Source: Warburgia ugandensis
Taxonomy: Eukaryota; Streptophyta; Magnoliopsida; Canellales; Canellaceae
Length of the DNA stretch: 64,000 bases
Direction: 5' to 3'
NCBI GenBank assembly: GCA_035236585.1
Contig: CP141139.1
Coordinates: 52,955,217 to 53,019,216, forward strand
A program made the translations under genes and the position numbers. Within the stretch, counting starts at the first letter, position 1, and the number at the start of each line of letters is the position of its first letter. Shown in pieces: positions 26,780 to 40,365 of this stretch. The notes under the pieces were generated by a model, which was not told the DNA's origin, ran no database searches, and saw nothing but the letters and a program-made list of their open reading frames with translations.

Positions 26780-29700
26780 ATGCACTTTTGGATACATGAC
26801 AAAACTGGGAGGTTAGTCAAGTACAACCAAAACAACATGCATCAGTCCACATCAAAGATTGATCAACAATCAAGGGGCAACTCACCCTGTGGAAGTAATG
26901 GAGGTGATCTAGGGCTTCCACTCATCATGAATGATGGACCACCACCTGTAATGGATGGTGAATATCAATCTCCACTAAGGAGGAACAATCATCCAATGAA
27001 TAGAGATTTGAGAAGGAATGGAAATAGGGAGTGAGAGTAACAGAGTGAGCATGGGGATAATGATTTATGTCAAAACTTTCGTGGTAGAACTTTAAAAGAT
27101 GACCTATAGCCTACACACACTAGTACCCCATCTTGTGTCATTCTACCTCAGAATGTTAGTGATTAGAATTAAAATATAGGAGTAATCCAGTTACTCCCAA
27201 AGTTCCATGGGTTAGACAGTGAAAGTCTTTAACTACATCTTAAGGAATTTGATGAGGTATGTGCTACTCAAAATGCATAAAACATAGCATTATATATAGT
27301 GAGACTTAAACTTTTTCATTTCTCTTTAAAGGAAAAAGCTAAAATGTAGTTTAATGCACTGCTAGTAGGTTCCATTAGGACCTGGAATGTAATGACTATG
27401 GAATTCTTAAAAAGTATATCTCTACACATAAAACAAATACACTACTTTGTAAGATAATGAAATTAGAAGGATAAAGAGTCATTCTCCCAATGCTGGGAAA
27501 GGTTCAAGGATTTTTTACTCACATGTCCACATCATGGCTATGAACCATGCTACATCATTAGCTTCTTTTATAAGGGACTCAATTCTGATATACGCCAATT
27601 CGTAGAGATGATGTACAGTGGTACCTTTTTAAATAAAAAATTTGATCAGGTAAAAGAGCATTTGGAATGGCTAGTTGAAAGTGCACAAACCTAGGTTGAC
27701 TTAAAAAGAGTAGAACATCCACATAGGCCGAAGCCCACTACCCATGCTATGAGAGGCATGTATGTCATGTCCGATAAAGATGAACTTAATGCCAAAGTAG
27801 TATCCCTAACTAGAAAAGTAGAGGCCATAGAAATGGTAAAGAATAACTCTAAAGAGAATGAAAAAGTGTGGAGCATCTATGAAAGTACTGAACATGTTAC
27901 TTAGGAATGTCCCACCATTCAAGCATTCCAAGAGATACTTCATGATTAGGCTAATGCTTTGAATACTTATAAAAGACCTGTTTTCCCATACTCAATGACA
28001 CATAATCCTAACTGGAGATATCATCCAAATTTTAGTTGGAAAAATGGAATAACCACCAATGTCTCACAACCTTGCCCATACCAGCATCACCAACAACATC
28101 GGGGACACTGCTTCCTATTCCTGAACCTTACATGCCCCCACCCAAAAGACCTATAGAAGATAATTTACAACAACTTATCCAAAATCAAGAAAGAAAAACT
28201 TCTTAATTAGAAGTTCAATTGAAACAAGCCACATAGTCTATGAAAGAAATGAAAGATATTATGAGTCAGATGACATGAAATATAGAAAAAGAAAAGTTCC
28301 CAACTCAACCATAAGTTAACCTAAGCAAGTGCATTTAGTTAGCAAAAATACATCCAACGCATCAGCGAGCTCTACCATGGAATAGATTAAGGTTGTCACC
28401 ATTCTTAAGAGTGGTAAAAGAATTTAGAAAGATGAGCAACAAAAGTCTGAGCAAGTAGAAAAAGCCACTAAAGTTAAAGAAAATTCTAAAGGGAATGACC
28501 CACTCCAACTATTGAACCATGTCCTATTACTGCTCCATTCCCTCAAAGGTTGCATTAAGCTCCAAAGTCTACCTCTAATGATGAGATTCTAAAGATTTTC
28601 AAGCAAGTTAAGATTATCCTACTAATCTTAGATGCAATAAAACAAATTCCATTATATGTCAAATTACTAAAAGACCTTTGCACTATAAAAGGAAGACTAA
28701 ATGTTCAAAAGAAGGAATTTTTTACTGAGCAAGTTAGTTCCATTCTTCAACATCATACACCACCAAAATACAAGGATCTAGGTTGCCCCACTCTTACTTG
28801 CATTATTGGCAACTATAAGATTAATCAAGCTTTCTTGGAGTTAGGATCTAGTGTTAACCTACTACCTTACTTGGAATATGAACAATTAGGTGTGGGTGAG
28901 CTTAAACCTACTTCCACTACACTCCAACTAGCTAACCGTTCTATGAAGATATTGAGAGGGGTAATAGAAGATGTGTTTATCCAAGTAGAATAATTATGCT
29001 TTCTAGTAGATTTTCTAGTTCTTGATACACAACTAATGATGAATGAGAAGAATGAAATACCAATCATTCTAGGATGACCATTCCTTGCTATGTTTAATGC
29101 CTTAATTAACTTCAAAATTGGTGTCATGAAGCTGTCCTTTAGTAATATGAAATTAGAGCTAAACATCATCAACATTTGCAAACAACCTAGTAAAATCATT
29201 GATAACTTACACAGTTTAAACATGATAAATTCAATTGTGCAAAATTAATTTCTTTCATCTACCTTATTGGACCTACTTATGGGATATTTGGCCCACTGTA
29301 ATGAGTTTAATTAGAAATTAATAGAGGAAGTTAATGCTCTCCTTGATTATGTTCCTATCATGGACACAAACATATGGAAACCTCATTTTGAGGAACTTCC
29401 ACTAAGGGAGTCCACTTCCATTCCATCCTTAGTCGAACCTTTTAAGCTAAATTTAAAACCTTTACCTTCCAATCTCAAATATACCTATGTAGGAGATGAA
29501 CAAAATTTTACTACGACAATTTCCTCCAAATTAGAAAAATCTCTTGAGGAACACATAATAGACACTTTAAAGGAACACAATAGTGTTATAGGATGGATCA
29601 TTGTTGATATAAAGGGCATTAACCCTTTAATTTGTTCCCATAGGATATATCTAGAGGATGATGCTAAATCATGCTATCAGTTGCAAAGACGGTTAAATCC

Positions 29701-30458
29701 TAATATGAAGTATCTAGTTAGAGTAGAAGTCCTTAAGTTGTTTGATGTGTAAGTCATCTATCCCATAAGTGATAGAAAATTTGAGTCCAACTCAAGTAGT
29801 TCCAAAGAAGTCTAGAGTGGTAGTGATTATTAATGGCAACAATGAATTGATCCCTATGAGAGTTACCATTGGTTGGCATATATGCATTAACTACAGAAAA
29901 CTAAATGCTATCACTAAGAAGGACCATTTTCCTTTGTCCTTTGTTAATCGTATGTTAGAAAGGGTTGCAGGACATTAATATTACTATTTTCTAGATGGTT
30001 ACTCAAGGTATAACTAGATAGAAATTGTACCTAAGGATCAGGAGATGACCACCTTTACATGTCCTTTTGGAACTATTTCTTACAAAAGAATATCATTTGG
30101 ATTATCTAATGCTCTTACCACATTTCAATGCTGCATGTTAATTATCTTTAATAATATGGTAGAGAAAATCTTAGAGGTTTTCATGGACAAATTTTCTGTT
30201 TTTGGTGACTCATTTGGCACATGTCTTGAAAATCTAAAAAAAGTCTCAAGTTGTTGTAAAGAAAAGAAGCTAGTGCTTAATTAGGAGGTGTCATTGCAGA
30301 GTTCCTAAGGGAATTGTCCTTGGCCACATAGTGTCATCCAAAGGTATACAAGTAAATAGAGATAAAGTTGACCTAATTGTCAATCTACATATCCCCGAAT
30401 TTTTTAAGGGTATTCGCTCATTCCTAAGTCATGCAAGATTCTACAAGAGGTTTATTAA
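26780..30458 (+). pseudogene. Athila-like copy D: gag, protease and partial reverse transcriptase
   Basis: Gag spans about 26,780-28,350, with a zinc-knuckle-like CESTEHVTQ-position block near 27,870-27,915 and the NPNWRYHPNFSW block at about 28,005-28,045. The protease region is at about 28,600-29,230; its active-site signature reads ELGSS, so the catalytic Asp is replaced by Glu. The linker is at 29,360-29,752, and reverse transcriptase is at 29,769-30,290. The RT shows the ICINYRKLN block, the FTCPFGT block, and MDKFS where MDDFS-like sequence carries the two catalytic Asp, so the second Asp is lost. Many stops and shifts. Copy D ends at 30,458 in the RNase H-side motif (HARFYKRFIN), where the Del/Tekay 5' LTR begins. 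The remaining RNase H and integrase are not found. Confidence 0.82.
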
Positions 30459-33400
30459 TGTAATATCCTCAATTTTTACAACAAAAAATTAGTAATAAAA
30501 TGAATTAATAAAAATAAAAAATTTATAAATAGAATTTTGACTTGAAACTACTAAATTTAGAAAGTACGCATTGATAGGATTTAAACAATATAAAGAACAC
30601 TGAAAATAGAGTTCGAATGAGGGAGATATAGACATTTTAAGTTATGAAGGCATTTTAGTAATTAGGCAAGGGACCCAAATTAGAGGGGGTCGTTTTGATA
30701 ATGAAACCCCTTTTCCATTCTGATCCCATCGCTAGTGAAGAAAGGCTGTGATCCTGTTTTCCTACGAGGAAAGCGGATCTCCAATTACAAAAGCACGCTT
30801 TCCCCCTTTCTCCAATGCAAAAAATGCCTAGGAATCCTTGCCTTCTTCGCCTCATTCTCTAATAAACACAACTAACATCTGCACTCACCATAGGACTCTG
30901 GTCTCACTTCTCAGGCTCAAATCAAGCAGGCCACACCCTCTATCCTTCTCTTTTTGCTTTTTTTGACTTTTCCCCTCTAAGATCCAAGCTAGATCTGGTT
31001 TGAACGGCCGGTGGAACAGCAATGAAATCAAAACTATGGATTATGGTTAGACCCACATTAAGGACAACTCGAATGATAGATCTAAGCCGTTTAATGTAAT
31101 CTTTGGAGCCAAAAACCTTAAGAACGGTGAAAATAGATAAAAAATCGATCATCTAAGACCCCAATCAGAGCAAAATAGAATGAACAGTTTTAGCAAATTG
31201 TCATCAATGGACGGCACACCCAAGACGCCGTTTCATGCACGCATAGGGCGTCGCGTGATGCAATGCATTGGATGTGAACCTGCAATGCACACGCGCACAA
31301 AGAACAACTCTCGTGCACGGTCCCTTTCAGGCGGATCGCTAGCGTCCTAGAAACCGAGATGCACGCGGGAGTGTTTCGATGACCAGGACACGCTGCGCAT
31401 CTCAAAGGTGGTGCATCCTAGGGATGCTAGTTTAAACTAATGTAAATAGTTTTGCCAGTTCAACCCTATGTAAAATAGGATTCTAGCCCTTTTTTTTTTT
31501 TTTCTTTTTTTTCTTTTTTTTTTTTCTGAACCCTTGTTTGTGATCTGAAATGGTTTTTCTGAGATTCTGGAGGCTACACAAGTTTGATTTTCGATCCATA
31601 AGGTCTGTTGAATTCATCTCGATGATGCGGACCTTAATTTAGCATTAGAATCTTGATCTGATCACATTTAGTCAAATTAAATTCATGAAATAGCACCAAA
31701 TCACTTAGATCGGGCCCTAGAACTTAAATAATTAAGTAATCTAAGGTAAGAACTGAGGGTTCTAAATATCAGATTAAGTGTATTTACCCGAAGAATTTAT
31801 ATGGACCATTGATCTAACTCAGATCTTGCAAATTTGTTGATCTGAGAGTGATCTGACTGTTGAATCAAGGTGTAAACTTTAGATACACACTAAAATGAGT
31901 AGATGGAAATGAAATAAGACTAATTAATAATAATTAAAGCTAGGATTAATGAGCTAATCATAAATAGAAATCTTAAAGAATGATCCAATGGTTGGATCGC
32001 CATAGATTTCACTTAGATGAAATAGATAACACGAAATAGTACTGTGATACTGATAGCTACATTAGAGCATGCGAGCTAAGAGGATTACATGCTTGATTTG
32101 GGTTATCTCTCATTTAGGCAGGTGATGATATTTAATGTTACATTTTAATTTTCTAAAATCTTGCATTATCATAGCATCATGATTGATTGCAATTAATTGT
32201 CACATGTTTATTCATTTCGAATATCTGTAAATTTCAAAGTTTTATGCCATGATTGATATGAGATTTCAATAGTACATTGAATGGGTTTCAGGATCTATTG
32301 TTTTATGGTATTAATACTGTGTATCTTATGTATGATTAGTAAATATCTTTCTTTATTTATTGCATCACTGAGATTGGTGGTTTTTCATACAATCGATGGT
32401 GGAGGCTTAGTGGCTAGTCCTTTAAGAGGCTAACCCTACGATGAGGGGTGTGCCTTGGGGATTGTGAGCCACGAGTGCTCCTGATTTTATGAGTTATGTA
32501 ATTTTTGTATTTTGTGATTTATGACAGGTGCTCTCACCTAATGGATGTTATGCTAGGAGGGAGTAGGGCTAGCCACCCACCCTATGAATTTATGATGTGA
32601 TTATGATATGATAGACACTTGCCTATAGATGGCTTTCGGTGGGGGTTTGGTAACATGAGTAGTCCACACTACTAGTTCAGCCTTCCCATGGGGATAGATG
32701 TTAAGTCTCCCGTTATGGTGTCGATAGGGAGCGGCAGTGGTGGTTAAGACCCTGAAGTGGTTGCCATTACAGCATGACTATCCGTACTCTTGTTTTGTAT
32801 GCTTGCATGATGAGCATGAAGATATTATTGTATGTCTGGGTGTGACGACACTTAGAGGATTGATATGAGTACTTATGATCTGTTGTATGAGTGTATGAGA
32901 CACTCGTGGGACCCATGTACCTTGGACGCCGTACTTGTTATTACTTGCTCATTGAGATTGGATCGTATCACATTTATCATGTTTTACACTCATGACATTC
33001 ATGTTTTATTGAGCATGATGTTTTGCTTATGATACTTATACTCCATGGATGTTATGACCTACACTTATATTAGCATTGCTATTCGACTTCCTTTTTATAT
33101 TTCAATTGTTATTATATTAAATGTCTATGTACATACACAAGCAATAGCTTGCTGAGGCATTGCTTTGTTCTGCAATACCTCAGATATTGAGCATGACAGC
33201 AGGAAAGGTAAGGTCGTGGTGGGACCGTGATAGCAGTGGGGATCATCTTTACCTTACTGATAGATAGCTCGACTTGAGTGATGCGATAGACTACATTTCA
33301 AATTTATATTATGGATTGTATACGCTTATACTTGAGTTGATTATGACATTTATGCATTATGGACATGTTATTGAGTATGGTGGAATGTTATGATGGATAG

Positions 33401-33690
33401 ACCCTGAGCCACATTATTATGTTTTTGGATATTTATAGTTTAAAATAAAGGTGCCATTGGTTTTGACATTGGATTTGATATTAGTATTGTTTTAAATTTA
33501 TTGATGCGTACTTATATTTATCTCATAATCGTGTTTACGACGTTTTTGAAAAAAGAAATAACACCTGGGGGTTTTTAAGTGAGCATTTTATATAATATAG
33601 TAAATAAAATCTTTTGAATCTGGGATCCTGACCATATTTATTATTGTTATTTATATAAAAAAAAATGGTATAAAAACCCGAGGTGTTACA
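30459..33690 (+). mobile_element. 5' LTR of a Del/Tekay-like chromovirus
   Basis: Starts TGTAATATCCTC and ends GAGGTGTTACA, 3,232 bp, followed two bases later by a tRNA-iMet primer site. The first 730 bases recur at 38,232-38,960 as the truncated 3' LTR, with scattered differences. An unusually CpG-rich patch occupies about 31,190-31,420, next to a T-rich tract at 31,490-31,526. Open frames inside it are not genes. Confidence 0.88.
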
Positions 33691-33692
33691 TT

Positions 33693-33706
33693 TGGTATTA
33701 GAGCCA
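33693..33706 (+). promoter_or_regulatory. Primer binding site (tRNA-iMet)
   Basis: TGGTATTAGAGCCA differs by one base from TGGTATCAGAGCCA, the complement of the initiator tRNA-Met 3' end used by most plant chromoviruses. Its position just after the LTR end confirms the LTR boundary. Confidence 0.88.
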
Positions 33707-33849
33707 GGTTTATTCCATCACAATCATTACAAAGGTCCACTTATATGTATATGATAGTCCATGAATCATTGTTAAAAGAGAACTAGGAGGGAAGAACTTG
33801 GACAGTGTGATATTTGAATCCTTGATAGATGGCTCCTTGAAGAAGGACA

Positions 33850-34860
33850 ATGTCTACCCCTGCTATGCCAGTTGCCCTACCTACTGAGTCCTCTGATCAA
33901 GAGGATTGCAATACTAAGTTGGTGAATAAAGTAATGCAAGGATTAATACCCCTCATACAACAACAAATTATGATTGTAGTTCAGGTTGTGAACCCAAACC
34001 CCATGGCGCTGCTTCCAGTAGCACTAGTGGATTCATCTGTTCAGTCTACCCACCAAGTGCAGGCACCACCAGAACCTAAGACTACTGAGGGTGATTCTAT
34101 GAGTAACTCTAAGAAGACAGATAAACTGTTAGAGCAATTCCAGAAGATGGTGCCACCCTTCTATGGTGATGGAGATACTGAGGAGTTTAAGAGATGGTTG
34201 TTTGAGGCTGAGAGGACATTTAACACGATGAAGGTTTCACCCAAGGATCAGGTCTGAGTAGTTGCCTACCTATTAAAGGGTGAGGCAAGTTTTTGGTGGT
34301 AGACTTTTACATGTACACGACTATCCTCTACAGAGATAATGACCTGGGAGGCCTTTAAGTAGGATTTTGATGATCAGTACTTTCCACCGCATGCATTGCA
34401 ATCATTGAAGAAAGAATTCACCACCTTAGAGCAGAGAGATATGATGGTTCAACAGTACTTGAACCAATTTACTAGACTGAGGAGATTTGCTCCTGAGTCG
34501 CTGACATGGCCTCCATGTTGGAGAGGAATTCTCTTCAAATTAGAGGGAGCTTGTACCCTCTGGCTGAGATCAAGAGACCTTTAGTGCTATGCAGTCACAT
34601 AGAGCACCAGTTTATCAGCAGTCGACCAAGCCTCGGAGTGACACAGAAAAGAAGAGATGTGACAAATGTAAGGGTTGGCATCGTGGGCGAGAGTATAATA
34701 GATTTAACAGACTACAGTACCAATGATAGCCACCTTTGCAGAGATAGCCATATAAGTGTTTTGGCTGTGGAGAGATGGGACATTTTCTTAAAGATTGTCC
34801 TAAGGGACAGAAGGAGAAACAGGCTGAGATGGGTGTAGGACAAGTATTGGGCCACGTAAT
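33850..34860 (+). pseudogene. Del/Tekay-like gag pseudogene
   Basis: Open from the ATG at 33,850 for 135 codons to a TGA at 34,255-34,257. The frame contains PPFYGDGDTEEFKRWLFEAE, a capsid-type block. Gag sequence continues past that stop through further stops to about 34,500. The CCHC zinc knuckle (CFGCGEMGHFLKDC) is read in another frame at about 34,755-34,800. Gag would form the particle that packages element RNA. At least two stops and one shift make it non-functional. Confidence 0.82.
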
Positions 34861-37800
34861 CAGGGGTGAGTTTTTGCCATCACATCAGGATAGGCATAGA
34901 CCTTGAATCAAGTTGTCAAAGGCACTCTTCTAGTCTCAGACCGACATGCCAGGGACCTCTTTGACACATGATCCACTTATTCTTTTATTTCATGTGTTTT
35001 TGCATCTTACCTTAATGTATGTGTGCATAAATTGGCATTTAGGTTGGATATTTTGACACCCATGGAGAGACTGTAGAGGTTATTGAGTATTTTCGGGAGA
35101 TACTAGCGGAGATATCAGGTGTAAGGATGGACTCAGACTTTATTCTATTAGACATGGTCGATTGCGATGTCATATTAGGAATGAATTGGTTAGCTACCTA
35201 TTGGGCTACCGTGGACTGCCATAAGAAGCGGATTATTTTTTATATACCTGAACAACCAGCATTTTGTTTTAGGGTAGAGAGAGCTTGGTTAGTATATGCA
35301 TCATCTCTACTGTGAGAGCGGCACGGTTTTATGCACGAGGGTGCAGACATTCCTTGCTTATGTGACTGTTGAGGATAGAAGGTAGCCTTAGATTGAAGAT
35401 ATTAATGTTGTGTGAGAGTTTGCAGATGTCTTTCCTGAGGAGTTGCGAGGATTACCACTAAGTAAAGAGATTGATTTTACAATTGATTTAGTGTCAGGTA
35501 CATTGCCTATCTCTAAGGCACCATACAGAATGGAACCAGCAGAGTTGAGAGAGCTTAAGGTACAGTTGCAAGAGTTACTTGATAAGGGCTTCATCAGGCC
35601 AAGCGAGTCTCCATGGGGAGTGCCAGTCCTCTTTGTGAAGAAAAAGGATGGATCGCTGAAGCTATGCATAGACTATCGGTTGCTGAATGGTGTCACTGTA
35701 AAGAACTGATACCCCTTACCATGCATAGATGATTTATTTGATAAGCTCTAATAGGCGTAAGTGTTCTCCAAGATAGACCTGAGATTAGGATACCACCAGT
35801 TGAGGGTTAGAGAAGAGGACATCTCAAAAATCAAATTTAGGAGTCGTTATGGCCAATATGAGTTCTTAGTGATGTCGTTTGGATTGACCAATGCACCGAC
35901 AATATTCATGGACCTAATGAATCGGGTATTTTGATCTTATTTGGATAAGTTCATGATTGTCTTTGTAGATGACATACTGGTCTACTCGCTTAACCACGAG
36001 ACGCACAGGGAGCATCTCTATGTGGTACTAGACATACTTTATTGACATCATTTGTATGCAAAGTTCAGTAAATGTGATTTTTGGCTAGAGCAGGTGCAGT
36101 TTTTGGGCCATGTGATATCTAAAGATGGAGTGGCTATAGACTCTGCCAAGGTTGAGGGAGTGCTACACTGGGAGAGACCCAAGATGGTCATAGAGATATG
36201 CAGTTTTCTTAGTTTGGCAGGGTATTATCGCCAATTCATCGAGGGATTCTCGAAGATTGCATTACCTTTGACTACCCTGACTAGGAAAGACACCCAGTTT
36301 ATTTGGACCGATTCCTGTGAGGAGAACTTCCAAGAGCTCAAGAGGAGGCTTACTACGGCTCCAGTATTGACATTAGCATCAGGTGTAGGTGGTTATGTGG
36401 TTTATTGTGATGCTTTGGGTAAAGGACTAGGAGTAGTGTTGATGCAGCATGGGATGTTAATTGCTTATGCTTCGAGACAGCTTAAAACACATGGGTTGAA
36501 TTACCCAACACATGATCTAGAGTTAGCAGTAGTGTATTTGAATTGAATTCCTAGAGACATTATTTATATGGCAAGAAGTTTGAGGTATTCATTAATCATA
36601 AGAGCCTTAAGTACTTTACTTAGAGTGATTTGAACATGAGGCAGCATAGATGGATGGAATATCTCAAGGACTTCGACTTCACCATACAATACCACCCAAG
36701 GAAGGCTAACGTCGTCTTATATGCCTTGAGTAGGAAGTTCGAAGTGATGATTGCCAATTTGTTGAATAGGTCTAAATTCCTCGATAGAATTTTAGAAGCA
36801 TAGCAAGGATAAGGACACTCAAGATCTTGCAAACAAGATCGATTTTATGAAAGGATTGGATGAAGGTGTCAGATTCAAGGCTAGGTTGGTGGTACCCGTG
36901 GATGATGATTTGAGGCGTGAGTTACTTCAAGAGGCACACCAGTCTTAGTATATAATTCATCCTAGAGGTATGAAGATGTATCAAGACCTCATGTGACATT
37001 TTTGGTGGAACGGGATGAAGAAGGATGTTGGGGAGTACGTGGCACGATGTTTGACCTGTGAGTAAGTCAAGGCAGAGCACTAGTGACCATCATGGTTGCT
37101 TCAGACATTGGATCTCCCTGAGTGGAAGTGGGACCACATTACTATGGATTTTATTGTGGGTCTTCCGAGGAATGTTAGTGGACATAACATGATATGGGTC
37201 ATTGTTAACAGGTTGACCAAATCCACTCATTTTCTTCCTATCAGAGAGAATTAGACGATGGATAGTCTCGCAAAACTATATGTTAAGGAAATCGTGAGTC
37301 TACATAGAGTTCCCTTGATGGTTATTTCAGATCGAGACACTTTGTTTACCTCGAAGTACTAGAAGAGTGTGCAAGCGGCTTTAGGATCGAAGTTGAAATT
37401 TAGCATAGCATTCCACCCCCAGACAGATGGCTAGATTAAGAGGATCATTTATACGATTGAGGATATGCTAAGGATGTGTGTCATGGACTAAAAGGGTAGC
37501 TGGGAGGATCATTTACCACTTGTAGAGTTTGCCTATAATAACAGCTACCACGTGAGTATTGGCATGGCTCCATACGAGGCACTTTATGACAGGCCTTATT
37601 GATCACCTTTATGTTGGAGCGATGTAGGAGAGAGACACATAGTAAAATACGAGTTGGTGGAATAGTATGCAATGAAAGTTTGGCTTATTTGAAAAAGATT
37701 ATTGACAGCACACAGCTGCTAGAAGAGTTATGCTGACAAGAGGCAGAAGGGCTAAAGTTTTTCGAGGGTGAGCATGTATTCTTAAAGGTTTTCCCTATGA

Positions 37801-38182
37801 AAGGAGTAATGAGATTTGGAAATTAAGGGAAACTTAGCTCTAGGTACATTGGCCCTTTTGAGATCCTAACAAGAGTTGGGCCAGTAGCATACTAGTTAGC
37901 CCTACCACCACAGTTGTCAGATGTACATGATGTCTTCCATATAACTATGCTGAGGAAGTACATGCCAGACCCATCTCACGTGCTAGAGCAGATCCCAGAT
38001 AGTTACAGCCTAATATGACATTTGAGGAGAAACTTATACACATCTTGGATAGTAAAGTTTTGGAGTTAAGGACTAAGACTATTCCATTAATTAAGGTCCT
38101 TTGGCAACATCACTCATTGCAGGAACCCACATGGGAGACAGAAGATGAGATGAAGAAAACCCACCTAGAGCTATTTAAATAG
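34861..38182 (+). pseudogene. Del/Tekay-like pol pseudogene with chromodomain
   Basis: Domains in order: aspartic protease remnant (35,127-35,280, with VILGMNWL); reverse transcriptase (about 35,440-36,030), including [19 protein letters not shown] and the catalytic FVDD at 35,962-35,973; connection and RNase H (36,052-36,560 and beyond); integrase with zinc-binding region (about 36,940-37,080) and core (WDHITMDF at about 37,130, SDRD at about 37,328, IED at about 37,454); and a C-terminal chromodomain-like segment (about 38,020-38,180; EEKLIHILDSK...PTWETEDEM). Order RT-RNase H-integrase-chromodomain is the Ty3/gypsy chromovirus order. Stops at 35,706-35,708 and many later positions show it is dead, although the RT active-site residues remain. 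Confidence 0.88.
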
Positions 38183-38231
38183 AGGTATGTACCAAAATTT
38201 CAAGGACGAAATTTTAGTAAGGTAGGGAGGA

Positions 38232-38960
38232 TATAATATCCTCAATTTTTACTCCTACAAATTAGTAGTAAAATGAATTAATAAAAATAAAAAAAATTTA
38301 TAAATAGAATTTTGACTTGAAACTACTAAATTTAGAAAGTACGCATTGATAGGATTCGAACGATAAAAAGAACATCGAAAACGAAGTTTGAATGAAGGAG
38401 ATATGGACATTTTAAGTTTTGAGGGCATTTTGGTAATTAGGCAAGGGACCCAAATTAGAGGGGGCTGTTTTGATAATGACACCTCCTTTCCATTCCGATC
38501 CGGTTGCTAGTGGAAAAGGTTGTGATCCCATTTTCTTGTGAGGAAAGCGGATCTCCAACTACAAAAGCACACTTTCCCCCTTTCTCCAACACAAAACAGC
38601 TCAGGAATCCTTGCCTTCTTTGCCTTGTTCTCTGGCAAACACAATCGACATCTGTTCTCACCAGAGAAATCCAATCTCCCCTCTCTGGCTCTAATCAAGT
38701 AGGCCACACCCTCTATCCTTCTCTTTTTGCCTTTTTTGGCTTTTGCCCTCTCAAATCCAGGTCGAATATGGTCTCAACAGCCAGTGGAAGGCCGGTGAAA
38801 TCAAAACCATGGATCATGGTCAGACCCACATTAAGGAAAGCTTGAATGATAGATCTAAGCTGTTCAATATAATCTTTGGACCCAAAAACCATAGGAACGG
38901 CAAAAACAAATCGAAAATTGGGTCATCTAGGACCACGATCGGAGCAACATAGAACGGACG
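38232..38960 (+). mobile_element. Truncated 3' LTR of the Del/Tekay-like element
   Basis: Begins TATAATATCCTC (G-to-A at the second base of the expected TG start) after the purine tract AAGGTAGGGAGGA. It follows 30,459-31,180 closely, then loses similarity near 38,960, where an LTR in opposite orientation starts. The CpG-rich patch and later 2 kb of the 5' LTR are missing. Confidence 0.85.
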
Positions 38961-39655
38961 GTCTGAGCACAAATAATAAAATCAATTTATGTTATACAAA
39001 AATTAACACATTTAACAATGCTTTATATTTGATCAAAATCAATATATATATATATGTCAAAACATGATGCTCGTGTCAATTCTATTAGTTCTACAAAACA
39101 TACATTTTATGTCAAAATTGTTCAATTATTAATTCAAACGTTTGGTAAAGACCAAACTCGATCTCATTAGATTATAAAGCAAATCTGAATTATAGTTTTG
39201 AGAAATCACAAATACATGTCCAAAACATACACATCTTCCAAATTTTCATTACTCACAAATCAATGTCAAATATCATAAGCTCAAGAATACATTCATATGG
39301 TAATATCCAATCAAAATTGGATTTCAGTATGTAAAATGAAGGTGTGAAACCTTCTTGCGTTATGTCAATACATTTCATTCAAATTACAATACTGTAATCT
39401 ATATCAAATTCTCAACGCCACAAGAAAACTCAAAACATACAGAAATATGCACAAAAGCTCAAACTGCCATATAGACAATCCTACCAAATCTCGATTACAA
39501 ATGCTCAACAAAATCCTTAAAAACACTATCGAGGAATCATATAAAACAAATAATCAAAATACATCAAAATCCCAAACACCTAGAAGCCTGCCAATGCCAC
39601 ACCCACACTCATTGGCTGCTCTTATTAGTAGAACAACAAGGGTCTTATAATTCAA

Positions 39656-40262
39656 CACCATGCTAGGCCAACCTTGACAAGTTGCCTAATTTTAACCTTA
39701 TTAGTAAATAAGTACCTATGATGAGCCAAAACCAACTCTCATGAGTAGCTTAACTTTAACCTTATCTGTGAATCATAGTCTAGAGACATGTGAGACCAAC
39801 TTTCATGAGTCACTGATTTTAACCATATCAATATAATACAGACTATAAACATGCCAGACCAACTTACTTAAGTCATCTGATTTTAACCATATCTATGATC
39901 ACATAGACCACAGTCTTTAGATGGTCGGGACTAACTCTTGCAAGTCACCTAATTTTAGCCATATCAATATAATAGAGACTATACATTGGCCAAACAGACT
40001 TGCACATGTCAGTCTAATTTTAATCATATATGTGATCACCTAGATCACAGTCTTTAGATGGGCTAGGACAAACTCTTACAAGTCACCTGATTTTAAATTA
40101 TATCAACATAACATAGTTTGTACACGAGCCAGGACCAACTCTGACGAGTCGCTAGATTTTAATCACATCTGTGAATCACAGTCTATAAATAGGCTAGACC
40201 AACTCTCATGAGTCGTCTGATTTTAACCATATCTGCGATCACATAGATTACAGTCTTTCACA
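39656..40262. repeat. Degenerate tandem repeat, 62-72-bp units
   Basis: About nine units, each with a block like CCAACTCTCATGAGTC, then TGATTTTAACCATATC, then CACAGTCT. Unit length alternates, giving a partial two-unit higher order. It lies inside the minus-strand LTR. Confidence 0.85.
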
Positions 40263-40333
40263 ATAAAATCTCATCGCAAAGTGCTCAAAACAAATCATAA
40301 AACTTTATTAATATCATTAGAAATAAAGTGCAA

Positions 40334-40365
40334 AGCGCGCGCACACACACACACACACACACACA
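40334..40365. repeat. (GC)n(CA)n microsatellite
   Basis: A short GC run followed by about twelve CA dinucleotides, directly visible. Confidence 0.9.

Noticed and set aside
35388..35669. 93-codon minus-strand frame
   Set aside because: Antisense to the chromovirus reverse transcriptase, which is clearly the real coding strand.
39656..40262. CRISPR-like array of regular repeats
   Set aside because: Units are degenerate and contiguous without unique spacers, inside a plant LTR.
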